A stretch of DNA of 64,000 nt from Polydactylus sextarius (lineage: Eukaryota; Chordata; Actinopteri; Polynemidae). The position numbers and the translations under genes are program-made. The stretch spans positions 7,946,501 through 8,010,500 of the forward strand of contig CM028923.1 in assembly GCA_016801845.1 (NCBI GenBank), written 5' to 3'. Position 1 is the stretch's first letter. Each line of letters starts with the position of its first letter. Positions 26,129 to 38,300 of this stretch are shown here, piece after piece. A model generated the notes under the pieces. That model was not told where the DNA came from and made no database searches. It was given only the letters and a program-made list of their open reading frames with translations.

Positions 26129-26264
26129 TTTATAGGGAGCCAGGCAGGATTTTCTTGGCTTGGACACAGCGCTCATGACAGGATTAGGAGCCGGGGACGC
26201 GGGACCAACCGGAGATCTGCAGGTCCTAGTGGACGATCCCGAGCCAGATTCTCTCCCTGCACAG
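26129..26264 (+). promoter_or_regulatory. lrrc17: Probable lrrc17 promoter and noncoding exon 1
   Basis: A TATA-like TTTATAGG lies at about 26129-26136. About 130 bp on, a GC-richer stretch ends in a strong donor (CTGCACAG|gtaagg at 26264/26265). The next plausible acceptor in the same orientation is the pyrimidine-rich site before 34553, 106 bp upstream of the lrrc17 start codon. The leader holds an ATG at 26175 that opens a short upstream ORF. Assignment to lrrc17 rests on position, strand and splice signals; transcript evidence is not available here. Confidence 0.5.
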
Positions 26265-28576
26265 GTAAGGACTTCACTAAAGCTTTATATTGTATCATCA
26301 GATCTAGTCTATCTGCAAAATATTTCTGCTGCTTAAAAAGAACAGCAAATCCCTGCTCCTTCCTGACACTTTATTCAACGTGCAAGAAGGTTTCTTTTTT
26401 TTTTTTTTTTTTGGCAAAGTATAGTTTGGCACTAGAGTTTATTTCTTGGTGATAAAATCTGATTCCCTGCAGGCTTGGAAAAAACACACATAGCATATTA
26501 CTTTATTCCTGATGTGAAATGGTTATTAGGTTGAAGAATATGTAATAAAATCCACAAAAGGATTCATTTCTCTCTTCTTTTATGCAGTGGCTTCCCCCTT
26601 TGTTCCCTAGCCATTGTAGTCATACACTGATAGTGAATGTACAGACAAAGGACAAATGCAATGAGGTCAGACTGAAAAAACCCTTTGTGTTATATGATAA
26701 ATAATTTAAAGATAAGATGCAGAAACACAACATGAGAACACATGTCTGGTATGAGACACTGATTAAAGTATCAGCTGTGTGAATATAAATGGGCTTAACT
26801 GATTGAACTCATTACATCTTGTTCCAGCTCTTTATTTGAAGAACTGGACTGAAACAAGTTTTTGCTTTTCTACAATGAAAACTTCAGTTTTTGGGTTACC
26901 AAGTTTGTGCATCCTCACATTAATCATGATTTTCCCACTTCAAAGTTAATTTTAGATGCCTCCTGGTGATGGGCCAACTGGCCGGTGGTCCCATGCGCCA
27001 TAACTCAGTAGCATTAAATGCTGCCATGATTAAGCCATTCCCATGTACCTAAAAAGACAGAGCTGGGAGGGGAGGAATGAAGAGTTAATCTATCCACTTG
27101 GACCCTAGTTGTACTGTAAGAAACATGTTCATTGAATACTGTCTTGATGCAGATTTCCAAAACTTTTGAGGGTAAGATTACAAAACACTCAACAGGCTGC
27201 TAAATGTTTACTCTACATCTGTATATCCAGGGCACCGGTTGCTTGTTTAGGAGTATATATGCATGTCTGTGTGCAACTGTATGTGTATCTATATAGGTAG
27301 TTACATGCTACCATGTAAGTAAAAAATTCCAGCCTCATGCAGCGCGGAGTGGAGCACCATGTGGTTTTACTCTGGAATTTTGCACCGGGAAGCAAGAGAA
27401 AGGAAAAAAAAAATTAAAAAAAGAAGAAACAGAGGAAGAGAGAAAAAGCCTGACTTGCAAATTTACTCTGATTACACAGTGAGAGAGACCCTTTTACTTG
27501 CGTTTCTGCTGTTTCAGCTTGCCGCAGTTAAGTTTAAGTGGAGTACTTTGTAGTAAGAGGAGTGAGAATTCCATGTTTGTGTTTGTGTGTATAAGTGTGT
27601 GTGTGTGTGTGAGTGAGTGCGTGTTTAAAGTGCAGATGTGTCTGGCGCCAATTCAAATCAATCAACTGGCTGGCAGGGGAAGACACCGTGTGTGTTTATG
27701 TATCTGTGTTTCAGCTCTGTTAAACATCTCATGACATTTTTTTTTAACTCCCAGATGTTAAGGGAAGTTTGTGAACACTCACAACATCTTGATAGAAAGA
27801 GAAATTAAGGAGATAACTAACCTCCAGTAGAATATTACATAACTCCCATGATTTCTTTCAGTTCTTTGGTAATCCCTGTTAAACTCAGGGTTTCCTTCTA
27901 ATCAGTTTCAGAAACATGATGAGTTGCAGCCAAGAAACTGGGAGAAATCAGGCAGATTGTTACAAAGCCATGGACGCACAGATGCATACACGAGACAATG
28001 ACCTTTTTCAGAGTGTGTGGTTACTATTCCTGTGGGGTATATTGACTCTCTAGAGGATAATTTCCATTGGATATCCTCTTTCAGATGTTTGTTTTTATGG
28101 GTTCACCACCTCTGACCTTGTCTGAAAAACCACTGTCATTTTCATTTTTTTCCCCCTCCTCGTCCCTTTCGCCTCTCCTCCTCTGCTGAAACAAACTTGT
28201 CTGGTTTCAATTAGGCTCACAGGGATGTGTAAGGGTTCTCTCTAACTCTCGTTTTCTCTCTACATACACAGTATATGTCTGTTTAATCTGTCGCCGTCTT
28301 GCTCTTCGCTTTCAATTCTCTCACGTCGGCAGTCATTCCTCCTCGTGTCTCTTCTCTTGTCCTGGGTGGAGGAGTTGTCACATGGTAACAAGCCATAGAC
28401 TTCTGGGCACATGAACACAAAGGAAACTCAGCCCAAAGAAAACAAAGTAGGGTCAGTTCACTGGGAGGCTGGCAAAAACTTCTTTTTTCATTAAACCCAC
28501 TTGTAAGTTTGCTCCTTGTTTCAACTTTCCAAACATCTGCTTGACTGAGCAACTGACCCTCTGTCTGCTTCCTCAC

Positions 28577-28618
<42 letters not shown>

Positions 28619-31600
28619 GTGCATGCAACTTGGATGGAGGCTGAATTTTTCACATTTTTCTGTAAGTAGCCAAGGAGAAAAGGCTTGTTCTTGTTTTTGC
28701 AGCCTCCCCTTCTTGTTCTCACGTTCTCTGCAAAACACACTGGGTCTTGTGTTTCTGAACTTCTGTGTTTCCTCTGGAGGTCTGAAGTCTTTCCACTGCC
28801 AGTGGCTCGTCCAGTGTTATTGGAGCATGAAGAGCGTCCGTGGGCAGCTAGCGCAGGTAGAGACTGTGCAGCCTCAAGGGTTTGTGGGCGAGAGGCAGTG
28901 ACATGAGACATTTTATTGGTAGATCTTACTCATCCCTCAGCCTGCAAGTCAAATGCGATAAACTGTCCAGTTTATCCCTGGAGTCTGGACAAAACTGAAA
29001 AAGATCTTGAATCTTGACCCGCATATTTCACATTTTTTTTTTTTTTTCCCTTTAAATGTCTTCATACTTGTTCCTGGATTAACAGAATCAGAGCAGCGTC
29101 ACCTAAAACCAAACAAATCCATCTCCTTTCTTTGCCAGAAGGAATTTCCCTGCAAATTACATCATAATATTTTCTGTGGAACTTAAGCTCCAGACATTAA
29201 TCTTGCCTCATTTTGTCTTCTGTTCCATCTTGTCTTTTACTTTCTCCTCATGGTTCCTTTTCACTGAAACATTATTTGGGAATGGTTTTCAAATCTGTAA
29301 ACTGCCTCCATCTGTATTTCTCTTAATCCCAGTCGGTGCCTTTTCCTCTGTCACCCCCTCTTCCTGACGTAGGTGGTATGGGATAATGATGTTAGAGTCC
29401 AAACGGTCTGTGTTTCCTCCGGTCTGCTGATGCCAAACGACCCATTGAATGAACCCACAGACATTTCAGCAAAAACATACACAGACATAGACTGGGTCAG
29501 CATATGTGTCTTCTGTGTTTTTTTTATTATCTCCATTCACTGCCTGTTTATGGGTGCCTGCAGTTTATGTGCCTTGTGTTGCAACTGTATGATTTAACAT
29601 ATATTTATATATGTTTTATATGTGTCCACATATGTGTGTGTGTGTTATATGGAGGTTTCTGCTGCTTTATTCACACATTTGGACTTTGACCTCTGGCAAG
29701 TAGTGGTATGACTTCCTCTCTCCCTGGCAAATGTCACCACTGAACTCCTGCCAAGCTTTCTGGTTAAAACATTCCCTATGCTATATTATATCACTATAAT
29801 GTGTGTGTAATTGTAGCCAGTGGGTCCTTTGTTGCTGTGTAGTGTGGAAACCGACCTCCCAACACTTTACAGACATGCTAGCTACTGACGCCAGCTGGTT
29901 TCAGCCTCTTTGCTAACATGTCATGTTGTTACTAGTAGTTTGGTTGATTTCCTGTTCTAATTAAAGCATTGAGTAAGATATAAAAATAAAGATATAGCAA
30001 AGCTTGTGCAACAGGGGAATATGTGACATGCAGTAGGAGGTCAGTTTATAATCAAAACTGTTCTCAAAGTTCAGCACAGTAATTATTCAGTGGTTTTATT
30101 TTGATTGAGAGCACACTTAAGCTCAGCATTTGCTTTCATTTATCCATCCAAAAGACTGACACAGTAAATTGTTTTGGTTTGAAAAGCCATCTGAATAATT
30201 TAATTGCAAAATAATGTTTTTTCCACTTGCTCAGCAGCTTTAGACACAACGAGACAGTGAGTGTCTGTCTGTATGTGCAACAAATGATGACATAATCATA
30301 CACTCACAGTTGTAGTGTTTCTCTCATGGGTCTGTTGGCAGTGTTGTCTCATTGTGGTCTCCTTGCAAAAACCACCTAATGCGGTTGAAATGTGATAGTA
30401 TTAAAAAATGACCTGGAAAAGTTTTTTTTTTTTTTTTTTTTTTAAATAAAAGTCTAATGATTAGCACCCAATATAAAAACCAAACAACATTACCGTTAAC
30501 AAGCTGACCCTGAGGCATTTAAACTACACCGATGTAAGCAAGCAGGACCTTCAGTAAACTGTGAACAAACTGGTAAAACTATCAGCCACATACAGCACTT
30601 CATAAAGTGCTAAAGGCTAAAATATGATTGATGGGATAATATGTTTGACATGCGGGAGTAACTTTCACTTTCTAAAGCCGGGAGTCTATTTCATTTGGTT
30701 TTCAGACAATAAAAACATAACATCTGGCCAATAATACACCATAGTCCAACAAGTTGCTAAAGCTAAATTGAATCAAATGATGAAGCTGGAAAGTGAACAT
30801 GTACGAATAATCAGTAACCGCATGATAAACTTTGAAAACAGCACCAAACTAACCAAAACTAAGAAGTCAAGCTAACCACTGTGTAAAACTACATGCTAAT
30901 GTCATAGTGGTATCAAGCTAATGTTTCAGGTATCATGTTTGTTATGATCCCCAACATAAATTTGCTTTTTATCAGAGGAAACTTACTATGAATTTTACCA
31001 GTTAGTTAATCTTTCTGGGGCAGTGGGGGAGAATATTTATTGAAACCCATCTGGACCAAAATAGCTGGCCAGCAAACTAATGTTACCCTCCCCAAAGCTT
31101 ATAGAGGCTAAATATATGAAAAATCAACTCAAACTATTCAAAGAGAATTGCAAATTTTGACTGTCATTAAAATGGGTAAATATGTAGCTACTTTCTGTAA
31201 CTCTCTGTATTGCTACATGCTGCTAACACGAATGTGCACACAATGTGGACAAACAATCATTTCCCACAAGCTTGTTTTTCCAGGGTCCAAAATAAAAGAC
31301 ATGTTGCTACCATATTTTATGTCCAGACCAAACATTATTCTGGTTCAGGCCAGATGACAGTGGCAGCAGAAACCAAGGTATTTAGAGCAGTGCCCCTGAG
31401 GACATTTCTGCTTGAAGCATTGAGGGATTTCTGCAGGATGTTTACAGACACAGGGAGACAGTTTTTTTTCTGTGAGATGGCTTTGGGTTGGCAGAGACTG
31501 ACCTGAAGAAGCTGGGGTGGGAAATAATACTAGACTGGAAGGGCTAATTCAGGCTGGTATGGGCATGAGGTGAACCACAGGGATGGGTTTGGCTTGAGTT

Positions 31601-34552
31601 GGTTTGTTATGGTCCCAGCTGGAATGTGTATTGGGATACTGCAAGCTGACCATGGCTGTAGATCTCTAAGTAAAAGGAGCTCTCCTGTTCAACAGCTGTG
31701 ATGTGGCAAAGATCTGAGCCTCGTGAGCTCTTATCTAACAGGTTTTATTGATTGTTAGAAGAAGAGGAAGAAGAAGTGAAAAACAAAATGACAAAACACA
31801 AACCTGCGGAGCAACTGTGACACGGCCAAACCAGATGCCTTCATGCTCTGCAATATACAAATGTCTTACCACCACCACAAAGCCTGTTCAACAAAATAGG
31901 CTACAGACAGAAGAGAGATATTCATGTCATGATATAAAAAAAGAGGTCATGGAGTATGTTACATCCTTTGCAATGAGCAAATCTTGACCCATCCTATGAG
32001 AGACACATGTTAGACAGCTCTTCCCATGACAGTAATCGAAACACCACATGGGGGAAGTATCTTTTGGAAAAATGATGATCGTCCTTCAGCAGAGTTCCAG
32101 AAACTTGCAAAGTCTATGCCAATGTGTACTAAAGCTGCTATGGATGTTTGCAACAGTCACATTTTGGACAATGTATTATTTTCCTTTAATTTGTCACCCC
32201 TACATCCCTCATATTTTTGACATTATGTGTATTTTGGATGATGTGGCTGCGCCGGAGGATACATTTCCTCTGTATTTCATCTGTATTTCTAGCAGTACTA
32301 ACGCCATGCTTTACCCACTGAGCCATACACGGTCGATGGTACAGCATGTGGGCTTATTTAGGACCTCTCTCCCTGCTTTCCAACTCAGCGCAGTCTAGTC
32401 TGCTGTTCGGCCTGGCACAAGTCTCTCCTCGTGTCGAAACATCCTCGTCAAGCTGAACAGTCGTGCAACACAGACGCAGAAACATGTGTTTGCAGCAGTA
32501 GAAACGCATGTGAACAAACAAATACACACGTTACATAGATTGTATGTAAATTCCCCAAGAGAAAGACAGACACAATCAGTGGTGATCAGTGCCTAAAAAC
32601 ACCAGTTCATTCAGTTTCTGCCAGGTGTGGAGTAACAGCCAACTAGAAGTGTTTTAAAGCAGTGACTGAAATTGATTTTTCGTTTTTGCTTCGTTTGTAA
32701 GACGATTGATAGTTTGGACAGTTGAAGTGCACTTTATGGATTGGAAAGATACATTCCCAGCTGTTTCTGTCTGTAGCCCACTAACATGCCCGGTCTGTTA
32801 TTCACAATGGAACGACACCATCTGCATTGACAGGCTTGTTCCACTGTGTGAGAGACTGGAAGACTGTAAGGGGGCTGTGGTTTGGTACAGTTGGAATGAG
32901 TCTGTGAGCACATGTGTCTCTCTGTGTGTCTGTGTGTGTGTGTGTTTCTTGGCAAAACCAAGGGCCTAGCCTTTTTGCCTCTGATCACACAAGGGACCCA
33001 TGACTCACTTATTTTACCATACAACACGCACTCACACACGCACACATATTCACATAATCAGCAGGAACTAGAAGTCCTGAACAAGTGGCTGTATGGCAAA
33101 GAAGACAATCCCCATCATTATTGAGCTATAAATATTACTATTTCCAGTCTTGAATTTTTCATATTTGTGGCTGATGATAGTTTCACAGTTTGGCTGAACA
33201 AATGGCAAGACAGCTTGGCTGCGAGAAACAGAAACAAAAAGAAACAAAGGCAGGAAATAATAGCCAGATAGTGATTTTTAATGCAGTAGATTGACATTTT
33301 TGGAAATTTGCTTATTTGCTTTGTGGTGGAGACGTACATGAGAAGATTAGCACCACTCTTTTGTCCGTCCATCAGCATTAGGGCTTCAACCAAATACCAT
33401 AAATAGGGGTTAACAGCTTATTAAATAATTTGAAGTTTTACAGGAGGTTATGTGCCTTGCTATTTATCAGTAAGGAATAGTTCAACACATAACTATAACT
33501 TAAACCAAGTGGTGGCAAGCTATGGGTCAGGTCAGGACGAATTTAAAATCAAATGAAAGCACATGTGGAACAAGGATAACTTTTTCTGCGGGGGATGTGC
33601 TGAAAAACACATTAAAGCTTAGTGAGTCACATACAGGCTATAGAACACGCAAGCGCCTGTAAATGCGCAAACATCAACAATAAAAGCAGAGAAATGTGAG
33701 GAGAGGAAAAAGGGACAAAGAGGTGGAACATATAATGGGATTAAGAGACAGAGGGGTGGAGAAGAGAGGTGTGTTAAGGAGTGTTTTTGCAGTTGATATT
33801 AAAAAGAAAAATCAGTGCAAGTCACAGAAAGAAAACATCACTTTACCGCAACCACATTTTAACCCTTAAGATGTTAACATACAACAAATGTGTCTGTTTT
33901 TTTCATCCAAACTTCTTTTCCTGTTTCCTCTCCTTCTCTCTCCCTCTCCGCTAATTCATTCAACATGTGCCGTTTTACCATTTTAGTTGTCAGTTTGTCT
34001 CGTGCCACTGAGACAAATCTTTGTGTATCTTATTGTATTTGAGACTAAAACGACTTGATTTATCTTCACCTTCGAGTGCGTGTGAAGTCTCACATGCAGA
34101 ATATACAACACTTTGTCTTTCCCTGTGTCGTTTTATACATTTTACATCTGTTTAATTTCTCTTTCTGTCCAATATGCTGATTTGTTTACCCCTCATTTTC
34201 TTATAGACATTAAGTATCCATCTCTGTGTGTTTTTGTTTTGTCTACCATGTCATGAAAATGTCAGCGCTTTAAACATCATCCCACATCTCATATGAACTG
34301 AGCTGCAGAGCTACAGAGCTTCAAAGGCACAAATTGTTTGGCATCATTAGCTAAAATGTGGCTTAACTCACTCATTGCCTGTGCTTACAAAATGTGCTGC
34401 AAACATAAAAAGCTTCACCTGCAGCAATTCAAATGTCATCTGTGTAGTTACATACTTAATTTGTGAGTCCGTTTGTGTGAATTGGCCACTGAAGACCTTT
34501 AAAAATTCACCTCCCTTTCCCTCTTCTCTTCTTTTTTTTCCCCCATACACAG
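26265..34552 (+). other. lrrc17 leader intron (8.3 kb)
   Basis: Begins gtaagg and ends cccccatacacag. It contains TG microsatellites (27596-27615, 32923-32946), a (TA)n tract at 28582-28616 and poly(T) runs near 29032-29048 and 30421-30443. No other exon with coherent protein homology was seen. Confidence 0.5.
28582..28616. repeat. (TA)n microsatellite
   Basis: Seventeen or so TA units in the lrrc17 leader intron. Confidence 0.9.
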
Positions 34553-34658
34553 CTGTGACCGGCCTCCCGTGTCCCGTCACACCAATCATCCGACAACAGT
34601 CTTCCCAGGTTGACCTGATTACAAAGAGGCCTCCCTTCCTCTTCTCTTGTCTCCCACC
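34553..34658 (+). other. lrrc17: lrrc17 5' UTR in the first coding exon
   Basis: A long pyrimidine tract and cag precede 34553; 106 nt of untranslated sequence then lead to the ATG. The acceptor is strong by eye. Confidence 0.6.
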
Positions 34659-35294
34659 ATGCGTCTCCTCGCCACCCTCCTCCTCTTGCTGCTCCTCCGG
34701 TCAGCTGAGCCTCGCAGAGGCCCTCGTTTGGGGGCTGCAGAGAGGGGGGGTGCCCGGGGCCGTGGCGTACGAGGCAGAGGCAGGTCGGGGGTCGTGAGGC
34801 GTCAAACTCAGGAGTGCAAGGAATACATGGAGGCTGGAGAGAAGTACCTGGACTGTCAGGACAGGCAGCTCACCACCGTGATGCAGGACTGGCCCACAGA
34901 TATTCATCACCTGCTGCTAGCAAGAAATAAGTTTCAGGTACCTACAAACAGTCTGCATGTGCAAATATATTGAGCCAAGACACTAAGACACTGACCAGCT
35001 GCTGCAGTCGGATGTAAGACTCAACTCAGCTAACAATAATTACCAGACTGAGAATGTTTAGTTGAGTTTTATGTAACAACGAAACATCTCAGGCTTCTTC
35101 TGAATCTAAACCCAGCCAGCATGTTGATACCATGAGCACCTGTGGACCATTTATTTGGTCCTAAGATCAAAGACAGACTTTCCTGCTGTGTGTGTGTGCG
35201 CGCGTGCATGTGTGTTTGTGTGCTTCAACAAAATGTGTTTCCAGTGAAGTATTAAATAAATGACTGACTTCTCGATGCTGAATGAATCAATGAG

Positions 35295-35331
<37 letters not shown>

Positions 35332-38300
35332 ACTTTACTTACAAATTCAAAGAGCTGTATGGTTGATTGAATGATTAGTGACAGAAACACTGAAAGAAAG
35401 TGGATTTAGTCTCAATTTCAGCTGTGACCATGTTTGAGTTTAACCATCTGAGTTTCAAAGCTGTTTCAATATTGTTTGATCTTAATGGGTGACAAATTGA
35501 AATTGTTGGCAGATCTTCACACAGCTCACAGCTCAGAACAGGAAATACATAATGCCAACAAAAACCACAAAAACCAACAGTTCATGTGTCTTCATTTAGG
35601 TTTTGAGGGACAACATGTTCTCCCAGTTCACCCAACTGAAGAGCCTGGACCTCCAGCAGAATGACATCTCCATGATGGAGGACGGTGCGTTCAGCGGCCT
35701 CTCACAGCTCACCACCCTGCTCCTCCAGCACAACAGACTAAAAACAGCCTCTGAGGAGGTCCTGCTGCCTCTGCCCCGCCTTACCTACCTCCGTCTCTAT
35801 GACAACCCCTGGAACTGCCACTGCTCTTTGGACAGCCTGGTCAGGATGCTGCAGGTGCCTAGCAACCGCAACCTGGGCAATTATGCCAAGTGTGCAGAGC
35901 CTCATTTACTGACGGGCCAGAAGCTGAAGAAAGTGAGGGTGGACTCGCTGTGCGAGGATGGCAACCAGGTGGTTGGAAGGCCCGGGGCTGGAGAAGGGGG
36001 ACCAAGGCCTCCACCGGTCAAAGTGAAACCAGAGGCAACGTCTATGTGTCATACGTACATGTTCCCAAAACTTTTGCTGGATTGCAGCAACAAAGGTGAG
36101 AGAACATCATGGTCTGTATCTATAATTACATGGCTACAGCAGTAGGTTCTTTTAGGTACTTTAAGGTACACTATGCAAGTCTGGTCGTTATTTTCCTATG
36201 TAATAAAATTTTGTGAAGATTTTAAGCAAGTTTATGTTTGTATAGTGTTATCAATATAGAGAGCAATAGCTTTAAAGTGAGTGTGGATTCAACCAAGGCT
36301 GATCTTGCGAATGTGGTTTTTCACTAACACACAGTATGTGGCAGCTGAGAGAGCTTTCATTTGAACCATAAAGAATCATTTAACCATAGTCGTGACTATG
36401 AAGCTGGTAAATTTATTTAAAATTCTTGCATAGGGTACCTTTAATGATGGTAGTACCAAGGTTGGTCTGTACCTCCATGGAATCTCTCATTGGTCCACCA
36501 CTGAAATAGCTCAACAACTATTGCTGTGATAATACATACATGACACTATACCTTGATAATTACCATAGGATATATGGTTCTCAGCCATCCAGGTCATGGT
36601 AATCCAAACTCTGAAGTCTTTCAGATGAGGTGAAATTTCTTCCAGGATTTCAAACAGGTCTGGTTGTCCTTTTGAGCACTCATGGTATTAATATTGCATG
36701 AACTTTTGAATACTTTTTTAAAAAAGAAAGAACTTTAATGACTGTGGTAACTCAAATTTAGCTCTTTGTCTTCCCTGGAAACAGTTTAGAGAAATCCAGT
36801 GGCTTCTGTGTCCACATAAAAGAGTCAACACCAAATTGGGTGGCGTAAACTCTCAAAAGAAATCAGTTCATCTTTCCTGCATCTCAAACATCATTTGCTG
36901 CCAAACTCAAATGAAATCAATCCCTGTTTGGTGGTTAGCAGAGACTTTGCTACTAATTTGACGACTATTATGTGCAAAAAAAAAAAAAAAAAAAGTAATT
37001 TTCCTGGCAAACATACCAATAACAAATAAGGCTGCCCTGGCAGACGAATAGCTTGTATAAAAGGTACAATTGTTGGGTTTGTGCAGCGCTCTCCAGTTGA
37101 GAGGTATGCTTGCATGTCCAGTGAAATTGGGCATGAGAATTGCCTTTGCTTGGCTGAGCAAGCAGAGTCATGTTTGTTTTAAGCTTGCCACGTTGGGCTT
37201 TTAAACCTCACTGGAAGGGGCAGAATAGCCTCGTTCTGGTCTGTTCTCTCTCCACACAGTGGCACAGAGCAGTTTTTGGTTGAAGATTATTTGTATTTGT
37301 ATTTGAAGATGACTTCAAGAGCATTTTGATTAACTGCACTTTTGGTGTATTTGCATTCTTGTGTCATCTGTTGTGGATGTTTTTTGCCAATACAGCACAG
37401 TCTCTCTCTTGTTTTGTATTATATTCTAATTAAAATCACACATCGATTAATTATCCGTCGTTTGATCCTCAAGACATTTTAGAAATAACCCCCAGCGTCT
37501 CGATCTGTGTTTCTCAGTTTTAACGTTGAGTCAGCTGTAGAAAAGATTGAAACAGGCTGGCATCAGTTAAAAGAACGCAAATGTTTCTCCAACTTTCTTT
37601 CAGCTCCTCCAGTTTTCACATCTGGTTCTTTCTGTGTAAAAATGCCACTTTGAGGCTGCTGTTATAGTGGTTGTAACTTCTCCAGTGTGCCATAAAAAAA
37701 GAACTGGTGTCACTGTTTCTTTTTTAAAGTGGCAGAAACGTGAATTTTTGCAGACAGATCACTCTTGGTTACTTTTATGTGGGCTCTTTATACTTCATTG
37801 CTCTCTCATCTTCACCCTTTCATCCTCCTCTTGGTGTTCATTGAACTCCTTTATCTCTATAACAGCTGGATTTTGACGCCCAAATTCCAGCTGGCGTCAA
37901 CTTACTAAACTGAGAGATTGTTTGTATCCATGATTCAGACCAAGAGAGCTCCTGGATTGGAATTAGAAAATGAATGCATCTATAAATGGAGAGTTAATGT
38001 CCTTAAGAGAACGCGATCTGTCACAGAGAATCGACAAGCCAAAGCCACACAAAGCAGTGTCTGTGTTGTGTAAATGCTCGAGGAAGCTTTTCGCATATTT
38101 TCCTAATTATTTTTTTCTACAGTAGGACTTCTGAATCAATTCATTATCTGAACTACTATAAGGTCTCTGTGTTTTGCTCACAGGCTGATTCTCCCATCCA
38201 TCTCTCCACATCACTTTGATTTTTTGTGTTTGCCCAGTAATAACTCTCTCCATCCTGCTTTCTTCTAAGCCATGCATCCACCATGAAAGTGAAAAGTGAT

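Larger units (their letters stand above)
26175..34558 (+). promoter_or_regulatory. Upstream ORF split by the lrrc17 leader intron
   Basis: If 26264 splices to 34553, the ATG at 26175 starts a 31-codon ORF (MTGLGAGDAGPTG...). It reads through 30 codons of exon 1 and ends CTG TGA at 34553-34558. It stops about 100 nt before the lrrc17 start, so it could damp translation of the main ORF. It depends on the splice model. Confidence 0.4.

Noticed and set aside
25919..26176. Minus-strand frame with a Ser-Leu repeat upstream of lrrc17
   Set aside because: Translation of the GA tract; no splice or family support.
28283..28911. Overlapping 151- and 112-codon minus-strand ORFs
   Set aside because: Both run through the (TA)n tract as Ile-Tyr repeats and lack any recognisable domain.
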